DNA of 64,000 nt from Vibrio gangliei (GTDB taxonomy: Bacteria; Pseudomonadota; Gammaproteobacteria; Enterobacterales; Vibrionaceae). The DNA lies in the NCBI RefSeq assembly GCF_026001925.1, contig NZ_AP021869.1, positions 248,001 to 312,000 of the forward strand, written 5' to 3'. The notes under the pieces are model-generated. The model was not told the origin of the DNA and made no database searches. It saw nothing but the letters and a program-made list of their open reading frames with translations. Made by a program: the position numbers and the translations under genes. Below, one piece after another: positions 27,081-36,186 of this stretch (positions are counted from its first letter, which is position 1; every line of letters begins with the position of its first letter).

Positions 27081-28238
27081 CTATTCCCCCGCCATCAATC
27101 GGGCAAAAGCCGAACCATCTCTACCTGTCGCATTGACAACATAAGGCGCATAAATATCAAACAGCATCTTCGTGTTGCTGTGCCCTAACATTCGTGAGAT
27201 ATAAACAGGGTTTTCAAGTGCCGCCATATGTAATACCGCAGCAGTATGCCTTGTTTCATAAGGACGACGCCTTTCCAATCCTGCTTTTTCTAACGTCGGA
27301 TACCAGATATTTCTCGCCACATAATGACAGCTTAAAGGACGCCCTTTTAAGTCGGTAAACACCACATCATTTTGATAATTCTTGTATTCAACCACTCTTT
27401 TTAATGCCAGATATACCTGATCAGTCATTTTTATTTCTCGGCGTGATTTTGATGTTTTCACATCTGAGAACTTTCCTTGGACCCAGTTTTGTCGAATTTT
27501 TATAAGCCGGTGCTCAAAGTCTAAATGTTTGACTTGAAGCCCATGGATCTCACAGCTTCTCATGCCGGTATAAAAGCGAACTAAATAGTAGTCATACCAT
27601 TGTGGATCCACATGTTCCATAAAGCTCTGTAGTTGGTCTTTGGTTAAGGGGCTAGATTCAGCAGCCGTTTCTCGTAATCGTTTATAGCGTCGAAATGGAT
27701 AGTCAAATTTCAGCTCTTCAGAAGCGACACTTATGATCGAAATTAAAGGGCCAACGAGCGCATTAATTCGTTTATTGCTAAGTAAGGAACTACCGTCCGA
27801 TCTTTCTTTATTGGCCAAAGATTCTCGAAAATATTCAACCTGCTTCAAGGTGATTTCATTAATCAATGTATTGCCAAAAAATGGGATAAGGTAGCGATGA
27901 ATATCACCTGAGATGGCTTTGGCGTAAGAGCTAGACCAGCGATGGGTTTGACGCTCTATCCATTCACTGGCGTAGTCATCGAAATAGGGATAAAGCATAT
28001 CTGGGCTTTTTTCTCGACGCAGTGCCTCAAATTTGGCGACTTTTTTACTATTAGGGAAAAAATCACGGTATTCAAAGGTATTAAGTTCAAGCTCCGCATT
28101 TATTTGTTTCACTGTCGCTTTCGCAATCTTGATGTTTTTGGGGGTGGCAGGCATTTTTGACGTTTCGCGAAAGCGAACACCAAATACATGTAGATCATAC
28201 TGAATGATGCCATTTGGTCGGATACGGTAATTAGCCAT
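27081..28238 (-). CDS. Tyrosine-type site-specific integrase
   Basis: 385 residues. N-terminal Arm/SAM-like part (about 1-165), then the catalytic domain with R in VRFYTGMRSCEIHGL (about 225), ETRHTAAVLHM (H-x-x-R box reduced to TRH) and LGHSNTKMLFDIYAPYV with the nucleophilic tyrosine (Y in DIYAPY). This layout is that of phage and genomic-island integrases. It is divergent from the four-gene operon starting at 28647, with about 400 bp between them. It may move this island; no att sites or tRNA were found. Confidence 0.92.
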   Translation of the reverse strand: MANYRIRPNGIIQYDLHVFGVRFRETSKMPATPKNIKIAKATVKQINAELELNTFEYRDFFPNSKKVAKFEALRREKSPDMLYPYFDDYASEWIERQTHRWSSSYAKAISGDIHRYLIPFFGNTLINEITLKQVEYFRESLANKERSDGSSLLSNKRINALVGPLISIISVASEELKFDYPFRRYKRLRETAAESSPLTKDQLQSFMEHVDPQWYDYYLVRFYTGMRSCEIHGLQVKHLDFEHRLIKIRQNWVQGKFSDVKTSKSRREIKMTDQVYLALKRVVEYKNYQNDVVFTDLKGRPLSCHYVARNIWYPTLEKAGLERRRPYETRHTAAVLHMAALENPVYISRMLGHSNTKMLFDIYAPYVVNATGRDGSAFARLMAGE

Positions 28239-28334
28239 ATAAAGTCTCCATTATTTAGAGTTGTTTCTGCCAAATGGAGTTCGGTAAAATACTCACACTG
28301 GCTTGACTGGGTTAAACGCTTTAGCAGCTAGTAC

Positions 28335-28364
28335 GAGGCAGAGGGGTTGCCGCCCCTTTGTCTC
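28335..28364. terminator. Hairpin, possible terminator
   Basis: Arms GAGGCAGAGGGG (28335-28346) and CCCCTTTGTCTC (28353-28364) pair at 10 of 12 positions around a 6-base loop. There is no long T-run, so the terminator call is weak; it could separate the two divergent promoters or be part of an att region. Confidence 0.4.
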
Positions 28365-28565
28365 AACTGCTTTTTCTTTACTTACGCTTTCATCCTACCC
28401 GCCTTTTTTTTCTTGCAAGTCTTCGCTAAAAGCTCATGTTTATAATTAATTCCTTATCGTCTTTTCTTGTGTAATTGATTGATTTTTAATGATTTAGTTT
28501 TTATTGATTGTCCTCTTATTGTCTTATTTTTCGTTGCCCACTGAGTATTTGAAATATTTTGTAAC

Positions 28566-28595
28566 ATTTCGACTGGCGTTTTTGATGGTCGAAAT
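28566..28595 (+). promoter_or_regulatory. Candidate operator of the recombinase/clamp operon
   Basis: Exact 8-bp inverted pair ATTTCGAC (28566-28573) and GTCGAAAT (28588-28595), centres 22 bp apart (two helical turns), ending 51 bp before the first gene. The first gene encodes a helix-turn-helix-like protein, so autoregulation is possible. Inference from position and symmetry only. Confidence 0.5.
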
Positions 28596-28646
28596 TCTGA
28601 TGTGACCATTACCCATATTAAGAGCCGAAAAAAAAAGTGAGGTTAT

Positions 28647-29282
28647 ATGGTTAATCAAATAGCAGTTGAATCAATATTCATTTCAAAAGTAGTGCGCTTA
28701 ACCCTTTTGAATCCAGATCCTGAGCAGTTGAATTATTTAATGCGATGCCATAGGAAGGTTGGATGTGATGAATTGATCGTCAGGATCAAGCGGAGCATAT
28801 TTCCCGTAAAAGTACTGGTACATAAAAGAGAAATGTATGCGTTAGAGTCACTTTCAGAGTTGGAGTTGTTGAGCCAAGTAGAGCCCGATTGCCAATGTGA
28901 GGTTGCTATCCTTGGTAAGGCGAAAACACTGGATGAGATCCAAACACGTATTGTTGGCCACCTTTATTTCAAGGCAAGTTCGTCTTATGGATCAAAAGCT
29001 CTATATGGTTTGGAAAAATATTGGCAGGAAGCATTTAATTACCATCCCCTCATGTCCCAATCAGATTACGCCAAAGTACTAGGATGTAATCGATCTACGT
29101 TATCGAGAGAAAGCCGAGAGATTGAGTCGTTTGTTTCTAGCTTGCAGAACAATGAAAAACTAGATGAAGATTTAGCTCTAAACAGTTATCTGGACACGGA
29201 CTTCTCATGGGATTCGCTGACTTCGCATATACCAGATCTTTTTGTTCAATCTGTTGAAAATTCGGGTGGTGAACATGAGTAA
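28647..29282 (+). CDS. Helix-turn-helix protein, first gene of the recombinase/clamp operon
   Basis: 211 residues, no family recognised with certainty. A helix-turn-helix is likely at about 133-156 (MSQSDYAKVLGCNRSTLSRESREIE). The N-terminal half has strand-rich segments (DELIVRIKRSIFPVKVLVHKREMYALESL). The tail is acidic. GAGGT lies just before the ATG. It overlaps the next gene by 8 bp. It may repress the operon, or be a DNA-binding partner of the recombinase-like proteins. Confidence 0.8.
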   Translation: MVNQIAVESIFISKVVRLTLLNPDPEQLNYLMRCHRKVGCDELIVRIKRSIFPVKVLVHKREMYALESLSELELLSQVEPDCQCEVAILGKAKTLDEIQTRIVGHLYFKASSSYGSKALYGLEKYWQEAFNYHPLMSQSDYAKVLGCNRSTLSRESREIESFVSSLQNNEKLDEDLALNSYLDTDFSWDSLTSHIPDLFVQSVENSGGEHE

Positions 29283-31848
29283 TGAAGCGACTAAGTTAAA
29301 AAATCAGGATTTATCGATTTTCTGTGAAGATTTTTATTCTTATTTAACGGTATTAAAGATAGATGATTTTTCTATTAGCCTTGAGAGTTGGCGAGAAGGT
29401 GTTAAAGCCGTAAATGACTTATGTCCTTTAACTTCTGATTTATTATCAAGACGTTTGTCATATCAAGTATTGAAAAAGTGGCACCAAGTCGTAACTGGGA
29501 TATCTGACAGAAGTAACGTTCTTGAAAAGCGTATTAATAAAAAAATTATCTTTGCACTAGATAAATTTAGACATTTTTATCGTTATATATCGCCGTCGAC
29601 TTCATTAGAAGGTGAGGGGATAGTAAATACCCACAGCTTGTATATTAAAAGAGCGGATCTGCATTCTTCTCTTACTCAATACCCACTATTTTCGACTTTG
29701 CTACTCATTGTATTTAATCGTGAGGAGCTCAAAGCGAAAGCGTCTTTAGGGCATCAGCAAGTTTTATCTTTGTTAGACCAGCCAGATGTACAGTGGTGGC
29801 TTCTACTGTTAGCAAGGTTAAAAGAGTGCGGTGCAGATCTGCACTATCCATTGTGTTTATCTTTTGATAAAGCTCGGCAAAACCAGCCTTTAATTTGGAA
29901 AAAAATACCTTTATCAGTATTGAAGGACGCCTCACTAAATGAGTTATTTCAACTTTGCCAAGCAAATCCAGATCTGGTCGATATAGCGGGATATTTTCAG
30001 GTAAAGCCGAAAACTATTCGCAATAAAAATCGGCCCATTTATCAGGCGATTAATCAGCACCAGAGAAATATGATGATAGATGGATATGAGGTCAATATAC
30101 ATACCCCAACCGATATCGATGGCGAGTATTCAGAGCAATCCATTTCAATAGCTGAAGGATCAGTTGCAACGGCTATCAATAAAGAAGAGCTCACGACTAA
30201 GCAAGCAAGATTAAAATTTCATGTTGAAACCGCAGGGATGGCAAATGCTTGTCGACGGGCGAACAAAAGACTACCGATGGATAACCTAGTTTTAACCGTC
30301 GATGAGTTTTCTAGTTGGCTAAATTATAACGCACCAGAGTTTATGACTGAGGAGCTACAAAATTTAGATAAAGCTCAGAGAAAGCATTGGTTCTTGTTTT
30401 TTCTCAAAGTACTTGGAATTAAAGATTTTGCTTGGGAGCTTATCAACCGAAAAGCGACAAAGCCTAGTGCCGAAACATCAAAGCAAATTGTTTATGAGCG
30501 TAATAAACGTCAGGGGAGTTGTGGGATACTTTTACCGTGTGATCTGTTTAAAGGTAAGCAGCCACCGATGGATTCGAAGCAATATTATTCTTCAAAAACG
30601 GTTTCAAAAGGGGCTTTAGAGCTGCCATTACCTTGGCCAATGCAATCACTTTTTCTGTTGATTGTACAAGATATTCCGCCACAAAAGCGCCATAAGGTAT
30701 CGTTACTAGAAGCTTTTCGGATCACAGAAGAAGATCACAAAAAATGGTTAAGAGAGCGGTTATCTAGATCTAGGCATGTATTCCCTTTTAAAGTGACTGG
30801 TAGTCGGTTGTTTCAGACATTCCATCGATTTTGTGGTGATAAAGCACCACATGTCTTACTGGATTATTTATCTGAGCAAGGCAGTGTTCAAATGCATTAC
30901 ATCAATGCTGAACTCGAGGTCATGCCAAATCTTATCCATCGTTTTTGGTCTACATTTTTAGAAGCTCTAGGTCGCAAGGAATTGCAGGAATGGAATTCGG
31001 AAAATACATTCATCACCATAAATAGTGAAACCTACCACGAGCAATTTGGTTCGGCGATCACACTGCGTAAAGAAATTCATCAGAGTGTATCTGAAAGATT
31101 GGCGCAGTTAAGTCATAACGCGACTGAAAAACTACAGACTGCCTTTTATGGTTATGCTAGCCAAACCATTCACCAAAACTCAGCGATAGCCACCTGTTTA
31201 TCCCAATATAGCGAAATAACAGCCTTGTATGTACACATTCGGTGCGCCACTGAACTTGGCCTCCGTCCAGTCAAATCGCCATATCCTTGCATGAAAGATT
31301 GTGCGCATGAGGTTGGGTTATGGACGGTGCAAGATAAGCGGAGTCATCATAAAGATGAATGGAGGTTATTGATATTAAGCGAGCCGTTAAAAGCACTCGC
31401 TATGGCTTATTGGCGTTTTCAATCGGCTTTTCAGCTTATGAGTGCCTCTTCACAAGAACGGCGAGCACAACCTATTGTGATGGTTTTTGATGGTGAATGT
31501 TGGCGCCCATTAGAGCCAAAACAAGTTGCGCGTTTATTCAAGCTTTATCTAAGCGATTTAGATCCAGGTACCTTCCGTCATGTCTCTGCACGAATGGTGT
31601 TTGAAGGGGCGAACGCCAAGCATGACAATGATTTTTCGCAAACAGAATTGAATGTCTTAATGAACCACTTTGAGCGGGGGCAAAGTCCTATATCGTCTTA
31701 TCAGCTTTCTTCTATTCCTAAACTAGCAGAGATCCAAAAAGGAGTGTTAGAGAGGGAGTTTTCAACGCTTTTTTCAACTAGAACTGACAAGAAAATCATT
31801 GAGAGCCTAGAGAAAATGACTGAGGAGGGACGATATGTTATTTCATGA
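29275..31848 (+). CDS. Large protein with degenerate tyrosine-recombinase C-terminus
   Basis: 857 residues from ATG 29275 inside the end of the previous gene. The first 600 residues match no family known to me. The C-terminal 220 residues follow the tyrosine-recombinase order: box I arginine in TELGLRPVKSP (R about 663), box II GTFRHVSARM (the usual first histidine replaced by G; R about 767 and following H), and a final tyrosine in LMNHFERGQSPISSYQLSS (Y about 809). The missing histidine suggests a structural or altered catalytic partner. It is coupled by a 14-bp overlap to the 1017-aa recombinase. Together with its neighbours it resembles the Gamma-Mobile-Trio core. Confidence 0.75.
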   Translation: MSNEATKLKNQDLSIFCEDFYSYLTVLKIDDFSISLESWREGVKAVNDLCPLTSDLLSRRLSYQVLKKWHQVVTGISDRSNVLEKRINKKIIFALDKFRHFYRYISPSTSLEGEGIVNTHSLYIKRADLHSSLTQYPLFSTLLLIVFNREELKAKASLGHQQVLSLLDQPDVQWWLLLLARLKECGADLHYPLCLSFDKARQNQPLIWKKIPLSVLKDASLNELFQLCQANPDLVDIAGYFQVKPKTIRNKNRPIYQAINQHQRNMMIDGYEVNIHTPTDIDGEYSEQSISIAEGSVATAINKEELTTKQARLKFHVETAGMANACRRANKRLPMDNLVLTVDEFSSWLNYNAPEFMTEELQNLDKAQRKHWFLFFLKVLGIKDFAWELINRKATKPSAETSKQIVYERNKRQGSCGILLPCDLFKGKQPPMDSKQYYSSKTVSKGALELPLPWPMQSLFLLIVQDIPPQKRHKVSLLEAFRITEEDHKKWLRERLSRSRHVFPFKVTGSRLFQTFHRFCGDKAPHVLLDYLSEQGSVQMHYINAELEVMPNLIHRFWSTFLEALGRKELQEWNSENTFITINSETYHEQFGSAITLRKEIHQSVSERLAQLSHNATEKLQTAFYGYASQTIHQNSAIATCLSQYSEITALYVHIRCATELGLRPVKSPYPCMKDCAHEVGLWTVQDKRSHHKDEWRLLILSEPLKALAMAYWRFQSAFQLMSASSQERRAQPIVMVFDGECWRPLEPKQVARLFKLYLSDLDPGTFRHVSARMVFEGANAKHDNDFSQTELNVLMNHFERGQSPISSYQLSSIPKLAEIQKGVLEREFSTLFSTRTDKKIIESLEKMTEEGRYVIS

Positions 31849-34800
31849 ATGGGTTAATTTTTTTGAAAATCGCCTTACCTTTCCTTCAAAGCTTCATAAA
31901 GACGCAGTGCTTACTGTGCTCACTCGTATTGATAGTCAATGTCCTGCTTTGCTTGAGGAAAAACGCTTGAAGTCAGATTCAGCCATTTCATCCCAAAGTA
32001 AACCACTGTCGTTAGCGGTACAAAGCAGAGCTGAACTTGAAGTGACAACAGCCATTTTAGATGGCTTATTTGAAGAGCATGTCCAACGTCGTAATACGTT
32101 AATAGCTCCTGTTGTTCGGATGCCCTTGCCTCGAGAAAAACCGGTGTTCAATACCAATCATTTGCCTGTTTATTTTATTGAGATGTTGGTTGAGATGTTA
32201 CATGAAAAGTTAAAGGAGCCCGTTTTAATGCCAGAAAGTTATCTATCGAATAGAGAAATAGAAGCACCTTCCGCTTACGCTGGACAGCTCTTGTTGATGG
32301 TGGCTTATAAAACGGGTTTAACAAAGTTAAATGAACTGTATGAATTGGTGAGAGTTCATCATGATACAGCGACTTCAATTGCTGATTTGGCTGTTGTTAG
32401 TGTGTATTTACCCACTTGTCACCGTAGGTTATACCTGCATGGAACGTCATTACTCGCATGGAAATCATTACTCCCCTTGTGCGCCAGTGTTAAAACATTA
32501 ACGGAATCGAAGCTCAATAAGTGGATTAAAAGTGCATTAAATTTGTGGGTTGTATGCGCTTGTGAATCAAGGAGCGAAGAGAACTTTGCTGGAGATTTAG
32601 TGGTAACAGAGTCTGCTGTACTGAAAAGCATTGGCTTGCTTCACCATAGTGTTGGGCTACAAGAGTTATGGCGATATAACCATGCTTTAGATGAAGTGTC
32701 ATTTATTCGGGCCATGACAGGGAAAGTCATCAAGCATCATGATTATAGCGATAGTCAACTCATTGATAATAAATGTTTTAATGATCCGATTGAGCATCAG
32801 CAAGATCTAGGTATTGGGTCTGTGATAAAGGCCGATAATGAGAAAGATAACGTGAAAACAACGGATCCAATATTGGTTCACGAGGCACAATACCATACGC
32901 AATTACTCGATATATTACAGCGTTACCGAGAGTCCGATCCTAAAGAAACGAGAAAATCCTTAGCTTTTTCTATGGCTAAGAAAGAGATGCTAGCGTTGTC
33001 AGAAAGGCCACTTTCATGGCGAAGCCGATTATTGGTTGATTGGCTCATATCTTTATTCATTCATGGTTCAGCATGGAAAGCAAAGCTTGCGATAAGTTCT
33101 TTGCTGACCTACCACTCTCGGATCAAAACCTTCATAAAATATGCTTGGTCTGATTTATCCATACTTGAAACAGATCTCGAGACATTTACTCAAGCTTGTC
33201 AGATTGGAATTGATCACTTTGAGGATATTAATAGCCAATATACAGTGGCACGCTTCTTACGGTATTGCTTAAAATACAACGGTTTTCCAGCTATTGATTT
33301 AGACATCTTTGACTTGGTCAATGCCTCTGGAAAGGTACGAGTTAATTACCTTCCTCCGTTCATGTTTGATGAGTGCTGTCAAAGTTTCCTGAAGGGTAAA
33401 GGGGTACTTGAAAAGGAGCTTATCGTGTTTATGGTACTGTGTTACTACGCAGGCCTTCGTGAAGATGAAGCCCTTCATTTAAAGTGCCGTGATATCTATT
33501 GCGATACCGGAATGCTGTATATAACCGATGAAAAGAAACGCAAGACCTCTCATGCTGTTCGTAAAATCCCATTATTTTTATTGCCAGATGATGCTTTGAC
33601 GCTATGTCTTGAGCATTGTGAACACGTATCTCAGCGGCACGGTGAACAAGCTTATCTTTTTCAGTCTTGGAATGAGGATGGAGGAAGGTATGTCTATCAA
33701 AATCTGGAAAATCAGTTTATTGGGCATTGTCGCAAGCATTGTCAAGATCCACGCATTGTGACTCATATCTTTCGACATTGCGCTGCCAATAATTGGGTGA
33801 TTTTGTTGTCGTTGGTTAGCTTTGATTTACCAATGGAAACCGTACCATATTTTCTAAAGCATGCCTTATTTTCTGAAGAAAAACGAAAGCAAGTTAAGGC
33901 GTATTTCCAGTCATTTAACCAACCATTATCGCCTTATTTTCCTATATTGGATTGGGTGAGTGACAAGATTGGACATGCAAGTCCATCAACGATGTTTGGG
34001 GTTTACTTGCATCTGATTGACTGGGTTGAATGGCAGATATCATCAGCAGAGCGCCCACTATCCAAGTCATTACTTGTGCAGTGGGTGAGCGATTCTAATT
34101 ATGGTTACGAACTCCTTAAATCCCTAAGCTCACCATGTGAAGATAAGCCAGAGAAAGCCTTACTTTTATCACAGGAGGTAGCTGAATTTGTTCAACGTAA
34201 GCTTCTGAATAAACAGTGCTTTAAAGTCTTAGAGCCTAAAGGGTTGGATAAGCAATGGAATATTGAAAGTGATCTGACTTTTTCTGATTTTGTTTATCAA
34301 ATAAGTTGGTTGCAGCAAGGTGCTCATGATAAAGCCGTTCATAAGGATCTACTTGATTGGTGCCAACAAGCCCCGACGATTCCAGAATCGATTACTATAA
34401 AAGTTAACCAACGAGCGCCCTGGTTGCGTTTGTGTCAGCAACTGGATTCTATTTCTAATCGAAATGGGGATAGATTTAAGCGCCTTTCTGCTCAATCAAT
34501 GAAATTTCTTCGCTATTTTATTCAGGATAAAGCGATATCTAAGAAATCTGATCTTCGAAGTATTCTCGTATTTTATGAAACCCTTGGAATGAGTCGCTGT
34601 ACAGTCAAAATTATTAGCGATGATTTGAAATCAAGAGAGGCTCAAAGTTGGCAGGAACTTATTGAAAGCAAAGGTCACTCTGTGCATTGGGTTGCTGAGG
34701 ATGATAAGTGTTTAAAGGCGTTGTTACGACCCTATAATTATCGCTGGCCCTTGTGGGACAACTTCTTAGGTATCGCTCAGCACATTCAAGCATATCATTC

Positions 34801-34888
34801 CTATGTACAGTTTAATGCCAGGAAAGCGAGTAATGGTAATGGCTTGATAAACAGTATGAACCTTCTTTCTCACGAGGAGGCTCTATGA
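31835..34888 (+). CDS. Very large tyrosine recombinase (1017 aa)
   Basis: Start ATG 31835 with GAGGAGG at 31822-31828. The catalytic residues are in the middle of the protein: R about 541 in CYYAGLREDEALHL, then IVTHIFRHCAANNW (H about 644, R about 647), then DKIGHASPSTMFGVYLHL (H about 713, Y about 724). Normal phage integrases are 330-420 residues, so about 450 extra N-terminal and 290 extra C-terminal residues are unexplained; the latter are hydrophilic and helical. It overlaps the genes on both sides (14 and 4 bp). Probably the catalytic subunit of a mobile-island trio. All four catalytic-box positions that can be read look intact. Confidence 0.85.
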   Translation: MLFHEWVNFFENRLTFPSKLHKDAVLTVLTRIDSQCPALLEEKRLKSDSAISSQSKPLSLAVQSRAELEVTTAILDGLFEEHVQRRNTLIAPVVRMPLPREKPVFNTNHLPVYFIEMLVEMLHEKLKEPVLMPESYLSNREIEAPSAYAGQLLLMVAYKTGLTKLNELYELVRVHHDTATSIADLAVVSVYLPTCHRRLYLHGTSLLAWKSLLPLCASVKTLTESKLNKWIKSALNLWVVCACESRSEENFAGDLVVTESAVLKSIGLLHHSVGLQELWRYNHALDEVSFIRAMTGKVIKHHDYSDSQLIDNKCFNDPIEHQQDLGIGSVIKADNEKDNVKTTDPILVHEAQYHTQLLDILQRYRESDPKETRKSLAFSMAKKEMLALSERPLSWRSRLLVDWLISLFIHGSAWKAKLAISSLLTYHSRIKTFIKYAWSDLSILETDLETFTQACQIGIDHFEDINSQYTVARFLRYCLKYNGFPAIDLDIFDLVNASGKVRVNYLPPFMFDECCQSFLKGKGVLEKELIVFMVLCYYAGLREDEALHLKCRDIYCDTGMLYITDEKKRKTSHAVRKIPLFLLPDDALTLCLEHCEHVSQRHGEQAYLFQSWNEDGGRYVYQNLENQFIGHCRKHCQDPRIVTHIFRHCAANNWVILLSLVSFDLPMETVPYFLKHALFSEEKRKQVKAYFQSFNQPLSPYFPILDWVSDKIGHASPSTMFGVYLHLIDWVEWQISSAERPLSKSLLVQWVSDSNYGYELLKSLSSPCEDKPEKALLLSQEVAEFVQRKLLNKQCFKVLEPKGLDKQWNIESDLTFSDFVYQISWLQQGAHDKAVHKDLLDWCQQAPTIPESITIKVNQRAPWLRLCQQLDSISNRNGDRFKRLSAQSMKFLRYFIQDKAISKKSDLRSILVFYETLGMSRCTVKIISDDLKSREAQSWQELIESKGHSVHWVAEDDKCLKALLRPYNYRWPLWDNFLGIAQHIQAYHSYVQFNARKASNGNGLINSMNLLSHEEAL

Positions 34889-36186
34889 TGGCTAGATCAT
34901 GGGTGATTTTAGATAAAAATGGCCGACATAAGTTTATTAAGTTCATTGCAAATGTCTTGGTTGATAAGAAAGATGAGGATCATTGCCATTTATTACTAAC
35001 CATTAAGCCGAACAAAAGTGAGCTTCATATCTCGAATCATATTGCGTGTTTATCAGGTATGCATGCTAGTTATATCTGGCCAATTATTGATTCAACAATG
35101 ACGACTGATATGAATATCGAAGTGCCAGCCAAAAGTTTTTACTCACTTATTGATAAGCTGATGTTATTTGGTGGTCACATACAGCTGATACAAATAAAAA
35201 CAGATACATTCCAATTTAAGTCTGTTTATGAACCGAGCTCCGAGCAGGGGGATTTATTTAGGGAGCGATCATCAGCCGCTTTTATTCCTGTGAATGAGAT
35301 TACATACTCATTAATCGTGCCGAGTTCCAAAGATGGTATAAGCAATGAATATCGCTATGATATAAAGAGGCCAATACATTCCGTAAGCATCAAATCATCG
35401 ATATTGCTGGAGTATTTAAAATCTATCAAAGTGATAAGCAATTTATCGAATTCAGGAATAAATGAGGATTTCACTTCCTTCGTTTTCGGGCTTGATGGCA
35501 ATGACAGTAGTACAGATAAAAATAAGGTAATGAAACTTTTATCCCTAAAAGGGGAAAGTTTCGTGAGTTATGAAATGGAGGTCGAGAGTTCAATTGGGCA
35601 AGTTGAGCGATGCCATTTAAATGACTTTCATTTAAATCATTTAATTGGCTTGCTTACTCAAGTAAAGAACATCATCACATTAGATCTGCATGAGGATAGG
35701 CTAGTCGTAAGGCGTTTAGGCTGGTCTTGTAGTTTTAAAGTGTTATCGATTACTCAGCGTAACTTAGAATCAGAGGATCGACGATGTCGGTTGTTTGATC
35801 TATTTGTGAAAGTCGATGAACCTAAGGCTTTATTAGAATCGCTAATTCGTTTAGATATTACTGAATCAAATGAACAAAATGCTCTCAGCTTACAGTACAG
35901 TCATCAAGCGCCTACACAAGTTCATTTAGCGATAGAGAAGGGTAAAGCTAAGGCCAGTGAAGTGTTGATCACACCAACACCATGGTTTGACGATGATGTC
36001 AGCATATTGATTAACGCTCCGGTTTTGAATGAAATGTTAAGGTTTCTTTCTGATGGAGCTTGGATTCGATTTGATAATAAAACGGATAAGATCCATCTCA
36101 AAAATCGTGATGGTAAACACTATATTACACTGCAGTACAAGAGAGCTGAGAACGTATATAAATTTTTGCATAAGTGGGGCAATTAA
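34885..36186 (+). CDS. Sliding-clamp-like (DnaN fold) protein of the recombinase operon
   Basis: 433 residues; the ATGATGG start overlaps the recombinase stop, with GAGGAGG upstream. No family is annotated in my memory, but three successive segments read like the repeats of the bacterial beta clamp: (1) LLLTIKPNKSELHIS ... IEVPAKSFYSLIDKL ... IQLIQIKTDTFQFKS (about 28-117); (2) VSIKSSILLEYLKSI ... LNDFHLNHLIGLL ... ITLDLHEDRLVVRR (about 170-280); (3) VKVDEPKALLESLIRL ... INAPVLNEMLRFLSDGAWIRFDNKTDKIHLKNR (about 308-415). The VPAKxFYxL and NAPVLNEMLRFL lines mirror the DnaN domain 1 and domain 3 helices. The fold call is inference. The extra 65 residues over DnaN are insertions in domains 2 and 3. 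Confidence 0.7.
   Translation: MMARSWVILDKNGRHKFIKFIANVLVDKKDEDHCHLLLTIKPNKSELHISNHIACLSGMHASYIWPIIDSTMTTDMNIEVPAKSFYSLIDKLMLFGGHIQLIQIKTDTFQFKSVYEPSSEQGDLFRERSSAAFIPVNEITYSLIVPSSKDGISNEYRYDIKRPIHSVSIKSSILLEYLKSIKVISNLSNSGINEDFTSFVFGLDGNDSSTDKNKVMKLLSLKGESFVSYEMEVESSIGQVERCHLNDFHLNHLIGLLTQVKNIITLDLHEDRLVVRRLGWSCSFKVLSITQRNLESEDRRCRLFDLFVKVDEPKALLESLIRLDITESNEQNALSLQYSHQAPTQVHLAIEKGKAKASEVLITPTPWFDDDVSILINAPVLNEMLRFLSDGAWIRFDNKTDKIHLKNRDGKHYITLQYKRAENVYKFLHKWGN

Larger units (their letters stand above)
28239..28646. other. Divergent control region between integrase and the recombinase/clamp operon
   Basis: 408 bp with no gene seen. It holds a strong hairpin (28335-28364) and a spaced inverted repeat (28566-28595) that is a good operator candidate. 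The sequence from 28440 to 28560 is very AT-rich, as expected of promoters. Confidence 0.6.
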
